In this document: one piece after another, positions 23,623 to 31,433 of the stretch
Layout: each line of letters starts with the position of its first letter
Numbering within the stretch: the stretch's first letter is position 1
From: JAIVJN01 sp036732565
GTDB lineage: Bacteria > Acidobacteriota > Vicinamibacteria > Vicinamibacterales > UBA2999
Direction of reading: 5' to 3'
Length of the DNA stretch: 43,116 bases
NCBI GenBank assembly: GCA_036732565.1
Contig: DAINCF010000006.1
Coordinates: 1-43,116 of the forward strand
The notes under the pieces: generated by a model
The model's database searches: none
Told to the model about the DNA's origin: nothing
The model's input: only the letters and a program-made list of their open reading frames with translations
Translations under genes and position numbers: made by a program

Positions 23623-24798
23623 CTAGCTCAGCTGCGCGACGGGTGCTTCAGGCGGGGGCGCGGCCGGTGGCACGGCTTCGGGCTGACGGCGCTTCTCCAA
23701 CGAAGCGCGGACCAGGAACCTCGCGTAGGGCACGACCTGCTTGATGGCCGCCACGTTCATCTGGCACGGGCTGAGGCAGGTCGGGCACTTCTCGTCGCGG
23801 ACCTCCCGGCGATGGGCTTGGGCGCTCTCGCGGAAGTAGAGCACCTCGGGGTCCGCGTCGGTGACCTTGCCCACCACGTCGCTGTTCTCGCAGAAGAACA
23901 TGCCGCCGTCAGGGTTGAGCATCACGCCCTGGGTCTGGAACGGGCACGGCGCGGTACGGTGGTAGCCGTTCGCAATCATGTCCGCGTAGTGCATGTAGAT
24001 GTAGTTCTGCCCGTCGAGCAGCGGATCCTGACGGACCCGGTCGAGGAAGAACCTCCGCATGCGCTGCTCTTCGAGACCGATCGGCTTCAGCTCGCCCTGG
24101 AGCTCGCTGTTGCCGAGCATGGCGTCGGTAAAGCGGACCATGTTGAAGACGATGTCCAGCTTCTCTTTCTTCGCCCATGCCAGGATGTTGTCGGCATCGT
24201 CGAGGTTCATCGAGAAGATCGTCGAGGAGATGCCGAAGTTGAAGCGATACGTCTTCTGCAGCTCCTGCATGGCAGCGATGGTCTTGCCCGCCTTCTCGAA
24301 CGCCTTCTTGACGTTCCTGACCTGGCCGTGCATGTCGTTGACACCGTCGATCGACACGCGCGTGGAGAAGATCACGTTCCGCTCGTGGCACATCTCGACG
24401 ACTTTGGTCAGCATCGGGATGGCGCGGTGCGGCGTGAGACCGGTCGTGTTGATGGTCAGCTTCCGCAGCTTGGGAAACTTGTCGATCATCAAACGGCAGA
24501 TGTCGACCATGTCGTTGCGCGTGGTCGGCTCGCCGCCGGACAAGCTGGCGTTTTCGACGTCCTTCCAGAGGTTCGAGCTGAAGGCGCGCTCGATCTGCTC
24601 CAAGCTCATGTCCGTCTTACGGTTGCCCCGGGTCCAGTTGCTGCACATCTCGCAGCGGGCATCGCAGACGAAGGTGCAATGGAAGATGAGGACGGTCGGG
24701 TGAAGGGGCCGGTACCTGGCAACGGCCGCCCGGACCATATCGCGGGGAGCGCTGAGGGCCGCCTTCGCCAGATACTTTGCTGCGTAAACCTGTGCCAT
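23623..24798 (-). CDS. Radical SAM protein with SPASM-like C-terminal cysteines
   Basis: 391 residues. The radical SAM cluster is C45-x3-C49-x2-C52 (CDARCEMC), with a further C41 before it. The core has SLSGGEPTTRNDMV (the GGE motif), NTTGLTPH and RVSIDGVNDMH. The C-terminal part has CPFQTQGVMLNPDGGMFFCEN and CPTCLSPC, which resemble the auxiliary Fe-S ligands of SPASM or twitch domains. The final ~25 residues are Pro/Ala-rich. Such enzymes modify peptides, sugars or lipids. It is the first gene of an operon with GT2, nucleotidyltransferase and epimerase, so a glycan or lipid substrate is an inference from context. Confidence 0.87.
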   Translation of the reverse strand: MAQVYAAKYLAKAALSAPRDMVRAAVARYRPLHPTVLIFHCTFVCDARCEMCSNWTRGNRKTDMSLEQIERAFSSNLWKDVENASLSGGEPTTRNDMVDICRLMIDKFPKLRKLTINTTGLTPHRAIPMLTKVVEMCHERNVIFSTRVSIDGVNDMHGQVRNVKKAFEKAGKTIAAMQELQKTYRFNFGISSTIFSMNLDDADNILAWAKKEKLDIVFNMVRFTDAMLGNSELQGELKPIGLEEQRMRRFFLDRVRQDPLLDGQNYIYMHYADMIANGYHRTAPCPFQTQGVMLNPDGGMFFCENSDVVGKVTDADPEVLYFRESAQAHRREVRDEKCPTCLSPCQMNVAAIKQVVPYARFLVRASLEKRRQPEAVPPAAPPPEAPVAQLS

Positions 24799-24850
24799 GC
24801 TAACCGATAGATTCTACGAGATTTCCGCCCGATCGCGCAAGCGCGGCAAG

Positions 24851-24937
24851 GTATGTAGGGCGGGCCTTCAGGCCTGCCGACCCCGGCGAATGGCGGCTCA
24901 GACCGCGCAGGCAGGCCTTAAGGCCTGCGCTACGTAC
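24851..24937. repeat. Long inverted repeat, family C, copy 1
   Basis: GTATGTAGGGCGGGCCTTCAGGCC on the left mirrors GGCCTTAAGGCCTGCGCTACGTAC on the right, around a ~38-bp core. A second copy, with perfect GTACGTAGCG/CGCTACGTAC ends, is at 30271-30355. The right arm contains the TAG stop of the flippase-like gene (24932-24930). Confidence 0.85.
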
Positions 24938-25874
24938 GATTCCTGTCGGCGAGCCACAGCCACAAGCCGGGGAGATTACCCGCCAGGCCCGTCAGGACGA
25001 TCAGGGTTGATAGGGCGAATGCCTGCTCCGAGGGCACGCCGACCGGGCTCAGCAGCCACACGATAACACCCTGGGGGACGCCAAACCCGCTCACCGAGAT
25101 GGGAAGCAGGAGCATCAGCAGGCCGACGGGCATGACCAAGAGGTAGTACGAGAACGCGACGTCGATGCCCAGGCCGCGACCGAGCAGGTAGGCCTGGGTT
25201 ATCCGCAGCAGCTGCACGACGATCGACCACGCCATGACATGCGCGAGGGCGCCGCGGTGATGGCGATAGCGGCTGACGGCGTCGCCGAGCTTGAGAAGGC
25301 GGCGCGCGATCGGCCCGTCGTGGCGATCCGCCGGCACGATGAGCCGCACCAGGCGATCCATCCAGAACGCGGCCATGCACGCGATCGCGATGAGCGCCGC
25401 CGCCGCTGGCATGCGCCAATCCGCGCCACGCGGTGGCACCCACGCGATCAACCCGACCAGCGCCATCACCACCAGCGCCAGCACGCCAAGAAGGCGATCG
25501 ACCGCGACGGACGCCAGCGCTTCACTACCGCGAGACGTCTCGCGCGACAGGCTCCACGCCCGCGCCGCGTCGCCCCCGACCCCCGCCGGCAGAAAACTGC
25601 CCACGAAAGAGCTGATCAGGAAGATGCGGGCCGCCGATGACGCGGTGATCGTCGTCCCGGTTGCGCGCAACAGCAGGACCCAACGCAGGATCATGACCGA
25701 CCGATCGAGCGCGACGAGCCCGAGGACCGTGAGCAGGTGCCACGGATCGATCCGCACGATCGCCCGCGCGGCCTCGGCCATGTCGATGCGCGTGGCGAGA
25801 TAGGCGAGGATGCCTGCCGTGATCAGCAGACGGATGGTGCGTGAGCCGAGCGCATGCGCCAGCATCAGACCCAC
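24930..25874 (-). CDS. UPF0104/LPG-synthase-TM family membrane protein (flippase-like), copy 1
   Basis: 314 residues with about eight hydrophobic spans. Signature residues of the LPG_synthase_TM (UPF0104) family are present: FLISSFVGSFLPAGVGGDAARAWSLSRE, with SFLPAGVGGD the key conserved stretch, and LPISVSGFGVPQGVIVWLL towards the end. Homologues include MprF's flippase domain and proteins near glycan loci, proposed to move or synthesise lipids across the membrane. The start at 25874 gives MGLMLAHALGSRTIR. The last codons (AAT CGT ACG TAG) lie inside repeat family C. A second such protein is encoded at 30373-31347. Confidence 0.85.
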   Translation of the reverse strand: MGLMLAHALGSRTIRLLITAGILAYLATRIDMAEAARAIVRIDPWHLLTVLGLVALDRSVMILRWVLLLRATGTTITASSAARIFLISSFVGSFLPAGVGGDAARAWSLSRETSRGSEALASVAVDRLLGVLALVVMALVGLIAWVPPRGADWRMPAAAALIAIACMAAFWMDRLVRLIVPADRHDGPIARRLLKLGDAVSRYRHHRGALAHVMAWSIVVQLLRITQAYLLGRGLGIDVAFSYYLLVMPVGLLMLLLPISVSGFGVPQGVIVWLLSPVGVPSEQAFALSTLIVLTGLAGNLPGLWLWLADRNRT

Positions 25875-25878
25875 GATC

Positions 25879-25939
25879 AGTGGCCGCCCCGCCGGAGGCG
25901 GGGCAAAGCCAATACTGCCCCGGGCGGGGCGGAGCCACT
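25879..25939. repeat. GC-rich inverted repeat (family F) between co-directional genes
   Basis: Outer ends AGTGGCCGCCCC and GGGGCGGAGCCACT match with one indel. An inner hairpin GCCCCGCCGGAGGCGGGGC lies in the left half. It fills most of the 84-bp gap between the flippase-like gene and the methyltransferase. Confidence 0.65.
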
Positions 25940-25958
25940 CTGACCCATGGTCGCGGGT

Positions 25959-26690
25959 CTAGGGCGGAGCCGCGCCCGGCTTCCGTGCGACGAACGTCAG
26001 TGTCTCGAACAGGTTCTTGCGCACTTTGAAGAGGAGCTCTTCGGTACCCGTGTAGCGCGACAGGGCATCGACGCCGGGGATGTTCACCAACAGGGCGCCG
26101 GCCGCGAGGAGATCGCGCGCCACACCTGTCGCCACCCCGATGCCGCGTTCGACGTGCTGAAGGTGAAACCCACCGTCGTTGAACAACTGCTTCACGCGCC
26201 GCTCCGTGGTCACGAAGTTGTGCGTGTAGTCGACGTCCCAGAAGAATGTCCGCTCCTTCAAGTAGTCGGGAACGACGACGAAGAGGACGCCGCCTGGACG
26301 CAGGACACGCAGCGCCTCGGCCGTGAACTGCCGCGCCTGCTCGATGCCGTTCATGTGCTCGAGCACCTGATCGGCGTAGAGCACGTCCGTCGACCGATCG
26401 GCGAGCGGGAACGGAGGCGTCCACGACTCGATGACCGTCAGCCCCTTCTTGCGCAGCACGTCGACGAGGATCGGGCTCGCTTCGATCGCGGTGTACTGCC
26501 AGCCGGCTTCGACGGCAAGCTCGGCGAGCGTCCCGTGGCCGGGACCAATCTCGGCCATCTCCCCGGGCGCAGGACGAAACCGATGCAGCAGGTGCAGCCG
26601 ATGGCGCTCGATCTTCCCGCGCCGCGAGCTGCCGTAGGTGGTGAGCTTCTTCTCGGAGAAGGTCTTGTAGAACGTAGAGGGTTCAGACAC
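25959..26690 (-). CDS. SAM-dependent methyltransferase, class I
   Basis: 243 residues. Motif I is EIGPGHGTLAE (47-57), followed by an acidic residue in TAIEASP. DVLYADQVLEHM and ALRVLRPGGVLFVVVPD match Methyltransf_11/23 proteins, which often act on quinones, lipids or sugars. GTG 26690 gives VSEPSTFYKTFSEKKL. The open frame extends further upstream through the family A palindrome at 26713-26740, but the extension shows no family features. Co-directional with the flippase-like gene. Confidence 0.85.
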   Translation of the reverse strand: MSEPSTFYKTFSEKKLTTYGSSRRGKIERHRLHLLHRFRPAPGEMAEIGPGHGTLAELAVEAGWQYTAIEASPILVDVLRKKGLTVIESWTPPFPLADRSTDVLYADQVLEHMNGIEQARQFTAEALRVLRPGGVLFVVVPDYLKERTFFWDVDYTHNFVTTERRVKQLFNDGGFHLQHVERGIGVATGVARDLLAAGALLVNIPGVDALSRYTGTEELLFKVRKNLFETLTFVARKPGAAPP

Positions 26691-26712
26691 TGAATGTAGG
26701 CGCGTGATTCGT

Positions 26713-26740
26713 GTAGGGGCGGTTCGCAAACCGCCCCTAC
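26713..26740. repeat. Palindromic repeat, family A, copy 5 (variant)
   Basis: GTAGGGGCGGTT, loop CGCA, then AACCGCCCCTAC. The centre differs from the consensus but with compensating changes in the stem (CT to TT and AG to AA), so the hairpin is kept. Between two minus-strand genes. Confidence 0.85.
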
Positions 26741-26751
26741 GTCCTACGAAG

Positions 26752-27660
26752 CTATCGACCGAGCAGGCCCAGCGACCCGCGCGGTGGCGGGTAGACGTTC
26801 TGATTGCCAGGCAGCTGACCGATGTAGTCCAAGTGGAAACTGTAGCCGTTGGCTCCGGCGCCACCGATCAGATCCCACGCATCGCGCGATCCGCACGCCA
26901 CGAGCACGTCGTCTGACGGCGGACGGCCGCCACCCGCATCCTTCACGCACCAGCCCGGATCGGGGCCAGCCGGGTTGAAGCGCGCGTGGCCGTAATGAAT
27001 GGCCGCCACCGCGGAGTACAGGAAGTCGACGCGGCTCTCGCGGCTCGACGCGCTGCCAAGGTTCCAGCGCAGATCGTTGTGCACGCGCACGATGATGTTG
27101 AACGCTTCGTTGAGACCGATGCTGCGGTTCGGGCCGACCTCGCCACCGGACGGCGCTGACGGCGTCGTCGGGTCTGGCGCGGGAGCGGTGGGCGGTGGTG
27201 GGGGCGGGGCATCGACGGTCGTAAACAACGCGACCCCTGAGTACGGCCCCGGCTGACCGTCGAGCTCCGCCCGAACTCGCCATCCGTACGTCGTGGCGTA
27301 CGCGAGATCGGTGTCGGCCGCATACGCGGTGCCGCCCTCTCCCCCTGGTACCGTGACCTCACCAATCAGGTTGCCGCCCGCGTCGAGCAGGTGAATGCGA
27401 TAGGTCAGTGCAGTCGCGGAGTGCTTCCCGGCGGCATTCGCAAACGTGAGGGTGGGACGGCGGTTACCGAGCTTCACCCCGTCGATAGGCGACAGCGGCG
27501 TGGGCGCCGTGACCTTCAACGTCGAGCCGTCCGGGTTGGCGGCCGTCTCGGTCGCTTCAACCGAGCTCGGAGACGTCGGGGATGAATTCGGATCTGAGCA
27601 ACCAGCCAGCGACACGGCGACGGCCGTCGCGAGGGAGTACAGCACGGTCGTTCTTTTCAT
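26752..27660 (-). CDS. Lipoprotein with FnIII-like domain and conserved C-terminal domain, paralogue 1
   Basis: 302 residues. The signal peptide ends in a perfect lipobox, SLAGC (C21). Residues ~50-148 resemble a fibronectin-III-like module (TPLSPIDGVKLGNRRPTLTF, then YGWRVRAELDGQPGPYSG). A Pro-rich linker (151-173) leads to a C-terminal domain of ~118 residues (177-295) with AVAAIHYGHARFN, GWCVKDAGGGRPPSDDV (C238, C256), DAWDLIGGAGA and GYSFHLDYIGQLPG. The domain is shared with the protein at 28860-30125 and I do not recognise it. ATG 27660 has AGGAG 10 nt upstream. Location would be the outer membrane or periplasmic face. Confidence 0.8.
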   Translation of the reverse strand: MKRTTVLYSLATAVAVSLAGCSDPNSSPTSPSSVEATETAANPDGSTLKVTAPTPLSPIDGVKLGNRRPTLTFANAAGKHSATALTYRIHLLDAGGNLIGEVTVPGGEGGTAYAADTDLAYATTYGWRVRAELDGQPGPYSGVALFTTVDAPPPPPPTAPAPDPTTPSAPSGGEVGPNRSIGLNEAFNIIVRVHNDLRWNLGSASSRESRVDFLYSAVAAIHYGHARFNPAGPDPGWCVKDAGGGRPPSDDVLVACGSRDAWDLIGGAGANGYSFHLDYIGQLPGNQNVYPPPRGSLGLLGR

Positions 27661-27953
27661 CGAGCACACTCTCCTGCAAAAGCGATGGAACCAAGGAGGG
27701 AACACGCGCGAACGCGATGCCCACGCGTGGGTCGCGAAACCCGGGCGGGATTATACAAGAGCCTCTGATCGGGCGGAAGCCAGAACTGACATGGCAGCGA
27801 GATTTTGAGCTGGCGCGCGCAAGACTTCGCAGGTCCCCGTGTTAGTATCGGCAGTTTGATGGCCCCCCTGCCGCGCGGACTGTGCGGGCTGGGGCGTAGT
27901 CCGACGGGCGTGCGCCAGGCGCGCCGATCTTCAACACGGAGCCGAGCAGAACG
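27661..27953. other. Divergent intergenic region, lipoprotein 1 / beta-barrel
   Basis: 293 bp between divergent genes. It holds the lipoprotein's ribosome-binding site (AGGAG, minus strand, 27675-27671) and a plus-strand TAGTAT at 27843-27848 that may be a -10 element for the barrel gene. No repeat family member or ORF with recognisable product was seen. Confidence 0.4.
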
Positions 27954-28718
27954 ATGCGCAAACATTTTGTCACGTTGGTGGTGAGCGGCCTGATCGCAGC
28001 GAGCGCCAGTCATGCATCCGCGCAAGTCGGGGCGGCGTGGACCGATCGCGGTTACGCGACGCTGAACTGGGCCTACGAGGAAGGCTCGACCGACTTGATC
28101 GGATCGACCGAGTTCCCGCTCTACGACGAAGTCGGCAGGTTCGACACCAACGGGAAAGCGAACAACGGTCCGATGATCGATTTCAGCGGCGGCGCGCGCG
28201 TGTGGCGCAACGTCAGCGTCGGCATCGCGTTCCACCGCGTCGTGTCGAAGACCGACGTCGACCTCGCCGGCTCGATTCCGCACCCGTTGTTCTTCAACCG
28301 GCCGCGAACGGTTACGCAGGAGCTGCCCGGCTTCGAGCGTCACGAGCACGCGGTGCATCTGCAGTTCGGCTACATGATTCCCGTCAACGACAAGCTCGAT
28401 GTCCACGTCTACGCTGGGCCGTCATTCTTCAATATTTCTCAGGACCGACTGGTCTCGGTCGCCATCGGCGAAAGCGGCTTCCCGTTCGGCAGCGTCGTGA
28501 CCCAGCCGGTCGTCCAGCGCCACAAGGACAGCCCCACGGGCGGGCACTTCGGCGCCGACGTCAGCTACAAGCTGTGGACGGTCAACCGCATCAAGCTCGG
28601 CGCTGGCGGGTTCTTCCGCATCGCCACAGCCTCGACGACGTTCGAGATGCTCGACACCGACATCGACAGCGACGTGGGCGGATTTCAGATAGGACTCGGC
28701 CTCAGGGTTAGATTCTGA
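27954..28718 (+). CDS. Outer-membrane beta-barrel protein
   Basis: 254 residues. A signal peptide (FVTLVVSGLIAASASHASA, cleaved before QVGAA) is followed by alternating amphipathic strands: HAVHLQFGYMIPV, LDVHVYAGPSFFNIS, IKLGAGGFFRI. It ends GGFQIGLGLRVRF, with the C-terminal Phe used by the BAM complex. It is probably an 8-10-strand barrel. It lies between two minus-strand paralogous lipoprotein genes, so a functional link is possible but unproven. Confidence 0.8.
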   Translation: MRKHFVTLVVSGLIAASASHASAQVGAAWTDRGYATLNWAYEEGSTDLIGSTEFPLYDEVGRFDTNGKANNGPMIDFSGGARVWRNVSVGIAFHRVVSKTDVDLAGSIPHPLFFNRPRTVTQELPGFERHEHAVHLQFGYMIPVNDKLDVHVYAGPSFFNISQDRLVSVAIGESGFPFGSVVTQPVVQRHKDSPTGGHFGADVSYKLWTVNRIKLGAGGFFRIATASTTFEMLDTDIDSDVGGFQIGLGLRVRF

Positions 28719-28853
28719 GGTTCCACGCGATGGTTCCCCACTGAGGTTCCGAACGTTGGTTCCTCACGAAGGTGCGGTGCGGAACCGAACCGCACCGCAC
28801 CCTCGTGCGGAACCGCCGTGAGGAACCCTCGTGAGGAACCTCCGTGAGGAACC
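28719..28853. repeat. Mirror-symmetric 13-bp repeat array around a central palindrome
   Basis: GGTTCC occurs at 28719, 28732, 28745 and 28758, and its complement GGAACC at 28809, 28822, 28835 and 28848; spacing is exactly 13 bp in each arm. Both arms are symmetric about 28786, the centre of the palindrome GGTGCGGTGCGG-N7-CCGCACCGCACC (28771-28801). The right-arm unit is GTGAGGAACCTCC. The array starts at the last bases of the barrel gene and ends at the stop of the convergent lipoprotein gene. Confidence 0.9.
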
Positions 28854-28859
28854 TCCGTG

Positions 28860-30125
28860 TCACCGCGGTAGCGATGACCGCGGAGGCGCGTAGACGTTCT
28901 GGCCGCCGGGTAGGCGACCGATGTAATCCAGGTGGAACGAATAGCCGTCCGCGCCCGCGCTGCCGATCAGGTCCCACGCATCGCGCGAGTCGCACCGGGC
29001 GATCACATCGTCTGACGGCGGGCGGCCGCCGCCCGCATCCTTCACACACCAGTTCGAATCAGGCCCCCTCGAGTTGAACCGGGCGTGACCGTAGTGGATG
29101 GCCGCGACCGCGCGGAACAGGAACTCGATGCGCTGCTCGCGGCTCGAGCGTGAGCCGAGGTTCCAGCCTTCCGCGTCGTGCACCGATCGAACGATCGAGA
29201 GCGCCTCGCTCTCTGAAATCGTGCGCTGACCACCAACCGGTGGCGTTGGCTGCGGTGTTGGTGTCGGCGTTGGCGCCGGCGGCGTTGTTGGTGGCGGCGT
29301 CGGTGTTGGCGTCGGCGTCGGTGTTGGTGTTGGTGCGGGCGGCGGCGGAGGCGGCGGTGGCGGTGCCGCGGGCGTCCGGAACGACATCACCTGCGATGGC
29401 GCGCTCGTGATCGTGCCGTCGGTGGCGTAGACGCGCCAATAGACGGTCTGGTCGTACGGCAGTTCGCCCATGGTCATGGTGGCGAAGCCGTCGCCGCCGG
29501 GCGCCACGGTGATTACCGCTTCGGGAGAGGCTAGGTTGCGGCTGACCTCGAACTTGATGCCAACCGCGCCAGCCGGCCCGCTGGTACGCGGGTTCTGCGC
29601 CTTGAACACTGGCGTTCTCGTGGTCAGCGTGCCCGACGGCTCGATCGGGAGCGGCGTCTCGATGACGACCGGTTCGACGACCGCGAAGTGCGCGACGCTC
29701 GAAAACGGTCCCGTGTTGGCGCCGTCCAGCGCGCGGGCACGCCAGTAATAGGTGTGGCCGGGGCCCAGCGGCTGCGGCAGCATGTAGGCCGTCTTGCCAT
29801 TGGTGCCCAGCGGCACTTGCTCCGCTTGATGCAAGACCTGCTGGAAGCCAGGATCGGATGCGACCTGAAGCTGCATCCACAATTGCCGGACGCCCGAGGT
29901 GCTGGGATTACCGATGACGAGCTGTGTGCGCTGGCCGGTGCCGGTGAGTGATGCGCCCGTGCCCGGTTCCAGGGCCTGGGGGGCGGTGATATCAACGCCT
30001 GGGATCGGCCCAGCGACGTCAGGACCCAGCGGGTTGGCGCTCTTGGCCTTCTCGCAGCCGATACCCAGTGTACCCAGCGCGAGGACAAGGCACAGCGCCG
30101 CCCGTACAGCGGAGCGGTGAACCAT
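28860..30125 (-). CDS. Lipoprotein with two FnIII-like domains and conserved C-terminal domain, paralogue 2
   Basis: 421 residues. Signal peptide with lipobox LGIGC (C24). Two FnIII-like modules follow (~47-150, YYWRARALDGANTGPFSS; ~153-250, VYWRVYATDGTITSAPS). A long Pro/Thr linker (253-298) is encoded by GGCGTC/GGTGTT-type hexamers. The C-terminal domain (299-417) is about three-quarters identical by eye to that of the protein at 26752-27660, including AVAAIHYGHARFN, NWCVKDAGGGRPPSDDV with C360 and C378 at the same 18-residue spacing, and DAWDLIGSAGADGYSFHLDYIG. No family is recognised for this domain. It is likely displayed at the cell surface or in the periplasm. Confidence 0.8.
   Translation of the reverse strand: MVHRSAVRAALCLVLALGTLGIGCEKAKSANPLGPDVAGPIPGVDITAPQALEPGTGASLTGTGQRTQLVIGNPSTSGVRQLWMQLQVASDPGFQQVLHQAEQVPLGTNGKTAYMLPQPLGPGHTYYWRARALDGANTGPFSSVAHFAVVEPVVIETPLPIEPSGTLTTRTPVFKAQNPRTSGPAGAVGIKFEVSRNLASPEAVITVAPGGDGFATMTMGELPYDQTVYWRVYATDGTITSAPSQVMSFRTPAAPPPPPPPPPAPTPTPTPTPTPTPPPTTPPAPTPTPTPQPTPPVGGQRTISESEALSIVRSVHDAEGWNLGSRSSREQRIEFLFRAVAAIHYGHARFNSRGPDSNWCVKDAGGGRPPSDDVIARCDSRDAWDLIGSAGADGYSFHLDYIGRLPGGQNVYAPPRSSLPR
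29235..29365. repeat. Low-complexity coding repeat for Pro-Thr linker
   Basis: Alternating GGTGTT, GGCGTC, GGCGTT and GGTGGC hexamers on the plus strand encode, on the minus strand, a (Pro-Thr)n and poly-Pro linker in lipoprotein 2. The hexameric unit makes length change by slippage frame-neutral. Confidence 0.75.
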
Positions 30126-30270
30126 GAATGGATCTCCCTTGTCTGCCTACACGCTGGGACGTATCGGCTCGACTTGCGCGACACTTTACACCATGACTAC
30201 CCGCAACACATAGCAAATATTGAGGCTAGGGCGATCGCAGAAATCGCATTGCTACGAAATTGCCGGTAGC

Positions 30271-30355
30271 GTACGTAGCGCAGGCCTTCAGGCCTGCCAA
30301 CGCCGTTGGGGCGCGCAGGCACCGCGAGGCAGGCCGGAAGGCCTCCGCTACGTAC
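30271..30355. repeat. Long inverted repeat, family C, copy 2
   Basis: Perfect outer arms GTACGTAGCG and CGCTACGTAC, then GCAGGCCTTCAGGCCTGCC on the left and GGCAGGCCGGAAGGCC on the right. It is the counterpart of 24851-24937 and, like it, lies just downstream of a UPF0104 flippase-like gene. The 247-bp gap between genes shows nothing else clear. Confidence 0.85.
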
Positions 30356-30372
30356 AATTTTCGCAACCGCCT

Positions 30373-31347
30373 CTACGCCGAGGCGGGCAGGGATGACCGT
30401 CGAGTCAGAAAGATCAGGCCGCCGGCCAGCGACTGCAGGACGATGAGCCCGGTGCCGACGAACGACAGGGCCACCGCGGCATCGGCGGAGAGTCCGGCGC
30501 GGATGAAGAAGTAGGTGAAGACCGCTTCCCGTACGCCGAAGCCACCGATCGAGATGGGCGCCATCTGCACCACGAGGCTGACGGGCACGAGCACCGCGCA
30601 CAGCAGGACGGGGAGGGGGATCGCGAGGCTGCGGGCAGTGAGCGCGTAGAACACCACGATGCCGGCCTGCACGCAAATCGCGCCCAGGAACGCCATGATC
30701 AGCGCCGACGGCCGCTCGCGGAAGCGCGCGAACGCGCGCTCGAAACGATGCGCGCGTTCGTCCAGCCACGGATGCTGCAGCGCGCGCAGCGGCGCCAGCA
30801 GACGGCTGACGATGCCCGGCTTGACCAGCGCGGGAAACGCGGCCAGCACGCCGGCGCCGCTGAGGATCCACAACCACCGCGCGCCCGGGACGGTAATGCC
30901 GCCGGCCAGCGCTGCGGCGGATCCCAGCGTGGCCACGAGCAGCAGGGCGATGAGCCCGAGTCCGCGGTCGACTAGCACGATCGTCGTCGCCAGGGTTTTC
31001 GACCCGGCGGCGCGGGCGGTGTCCGCGATCCGAATGACATCGCCGCCGATGTTGCTGGGCAGGAAGTTGTTGAAGAACAGGCTGACCCACATCGACTCGA
31101 TCAGACGTCTGCGTCCGACGTTCACGTGCTGCGCGCGGAGCAGGCCGTGCCATCGCCACACGCCAATCAACATCATGAGCGTGTAAGTGCCGAGCGCGAG
31201 CGCCAGCCAGCCAAGCTCCATTTCGCGCACGCGCTCCCATAACCGCGTCAGGTCGGTGCCGCGCAGGACGAACCACAGCAGCGCGGCGGACACGATCAGT
31301 TTCAAGACTGTGTAGAGGAGTCGTCGGAGGCGGTCGGCGTCCATCAT
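30373..31347 (-). CDS. UPF0104/LPG-synthase-TM family membrane protein (flippase-like), copy 2
   Basis: 324 residues and about eight membrane spans. The family's conserved blocks are SLFFNNFLPSNIGGDVIRIADTAR, with NFLPSNIGGD, and APISIGGFGVREAVFTYFFI near the C-terminus. Members are proposed lipid translocases or lipid-linked glycan factors. ATG 31347 or 31344 (MMDADRLRRLL) is preferred; the frame runs back to 31395. It is the paralogue of the protein at 24930-25874 and faces, divergently, the GT4 operon that starts 100 bp away. Confidence 0.85.
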   Translation of the reverse strand: MMDADRLRRLLYTVLKLIVSAALLWFVLRGTDLTRLWERVREMELGWLALALGTYTLMMLIGVWRWHGLLRAQHVNVGRRRLIESMWVSLFFNNFLPSNIGGDVIRIADTARAAGSKTLATTIVLVDRGLGLIALLLVATLGSAAALAGGITVPGARWLWILSGAGVLAAFPALVKPGIVSRLLAPLRALQHPWLDERAHRFERAFARFRERPSALIMAFLGAICVQAGIVVFYALTARSLAIPLPVLLCAVLVPVSLVVQMAPISIGGFGVREAVFTYFFIRAGLSADAAVALSFVGTGLIVLQSLAGGLIFLTRRSSLPASA

Positions 31348-31433
31348 TCGTCGGTCAGGGAATCCGCCTGCGCGCTCTGCGCGTCGGCGGCACAAGCTGG
31401 CCTAGCATCATAACTGCAGAGCCGTCAATCAGA

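Noticed and set aside
22762..24810. 682-codon plus-strand open frame
   Set aside because: It runs antisense across the nucleotidyltransferase, GT2 and radical SAM genes, whose motifs are clear on the minus strand. Its translation is rich in His, Arg, Asp and Val with no domain, as expected of a GC-rich shadow frame.
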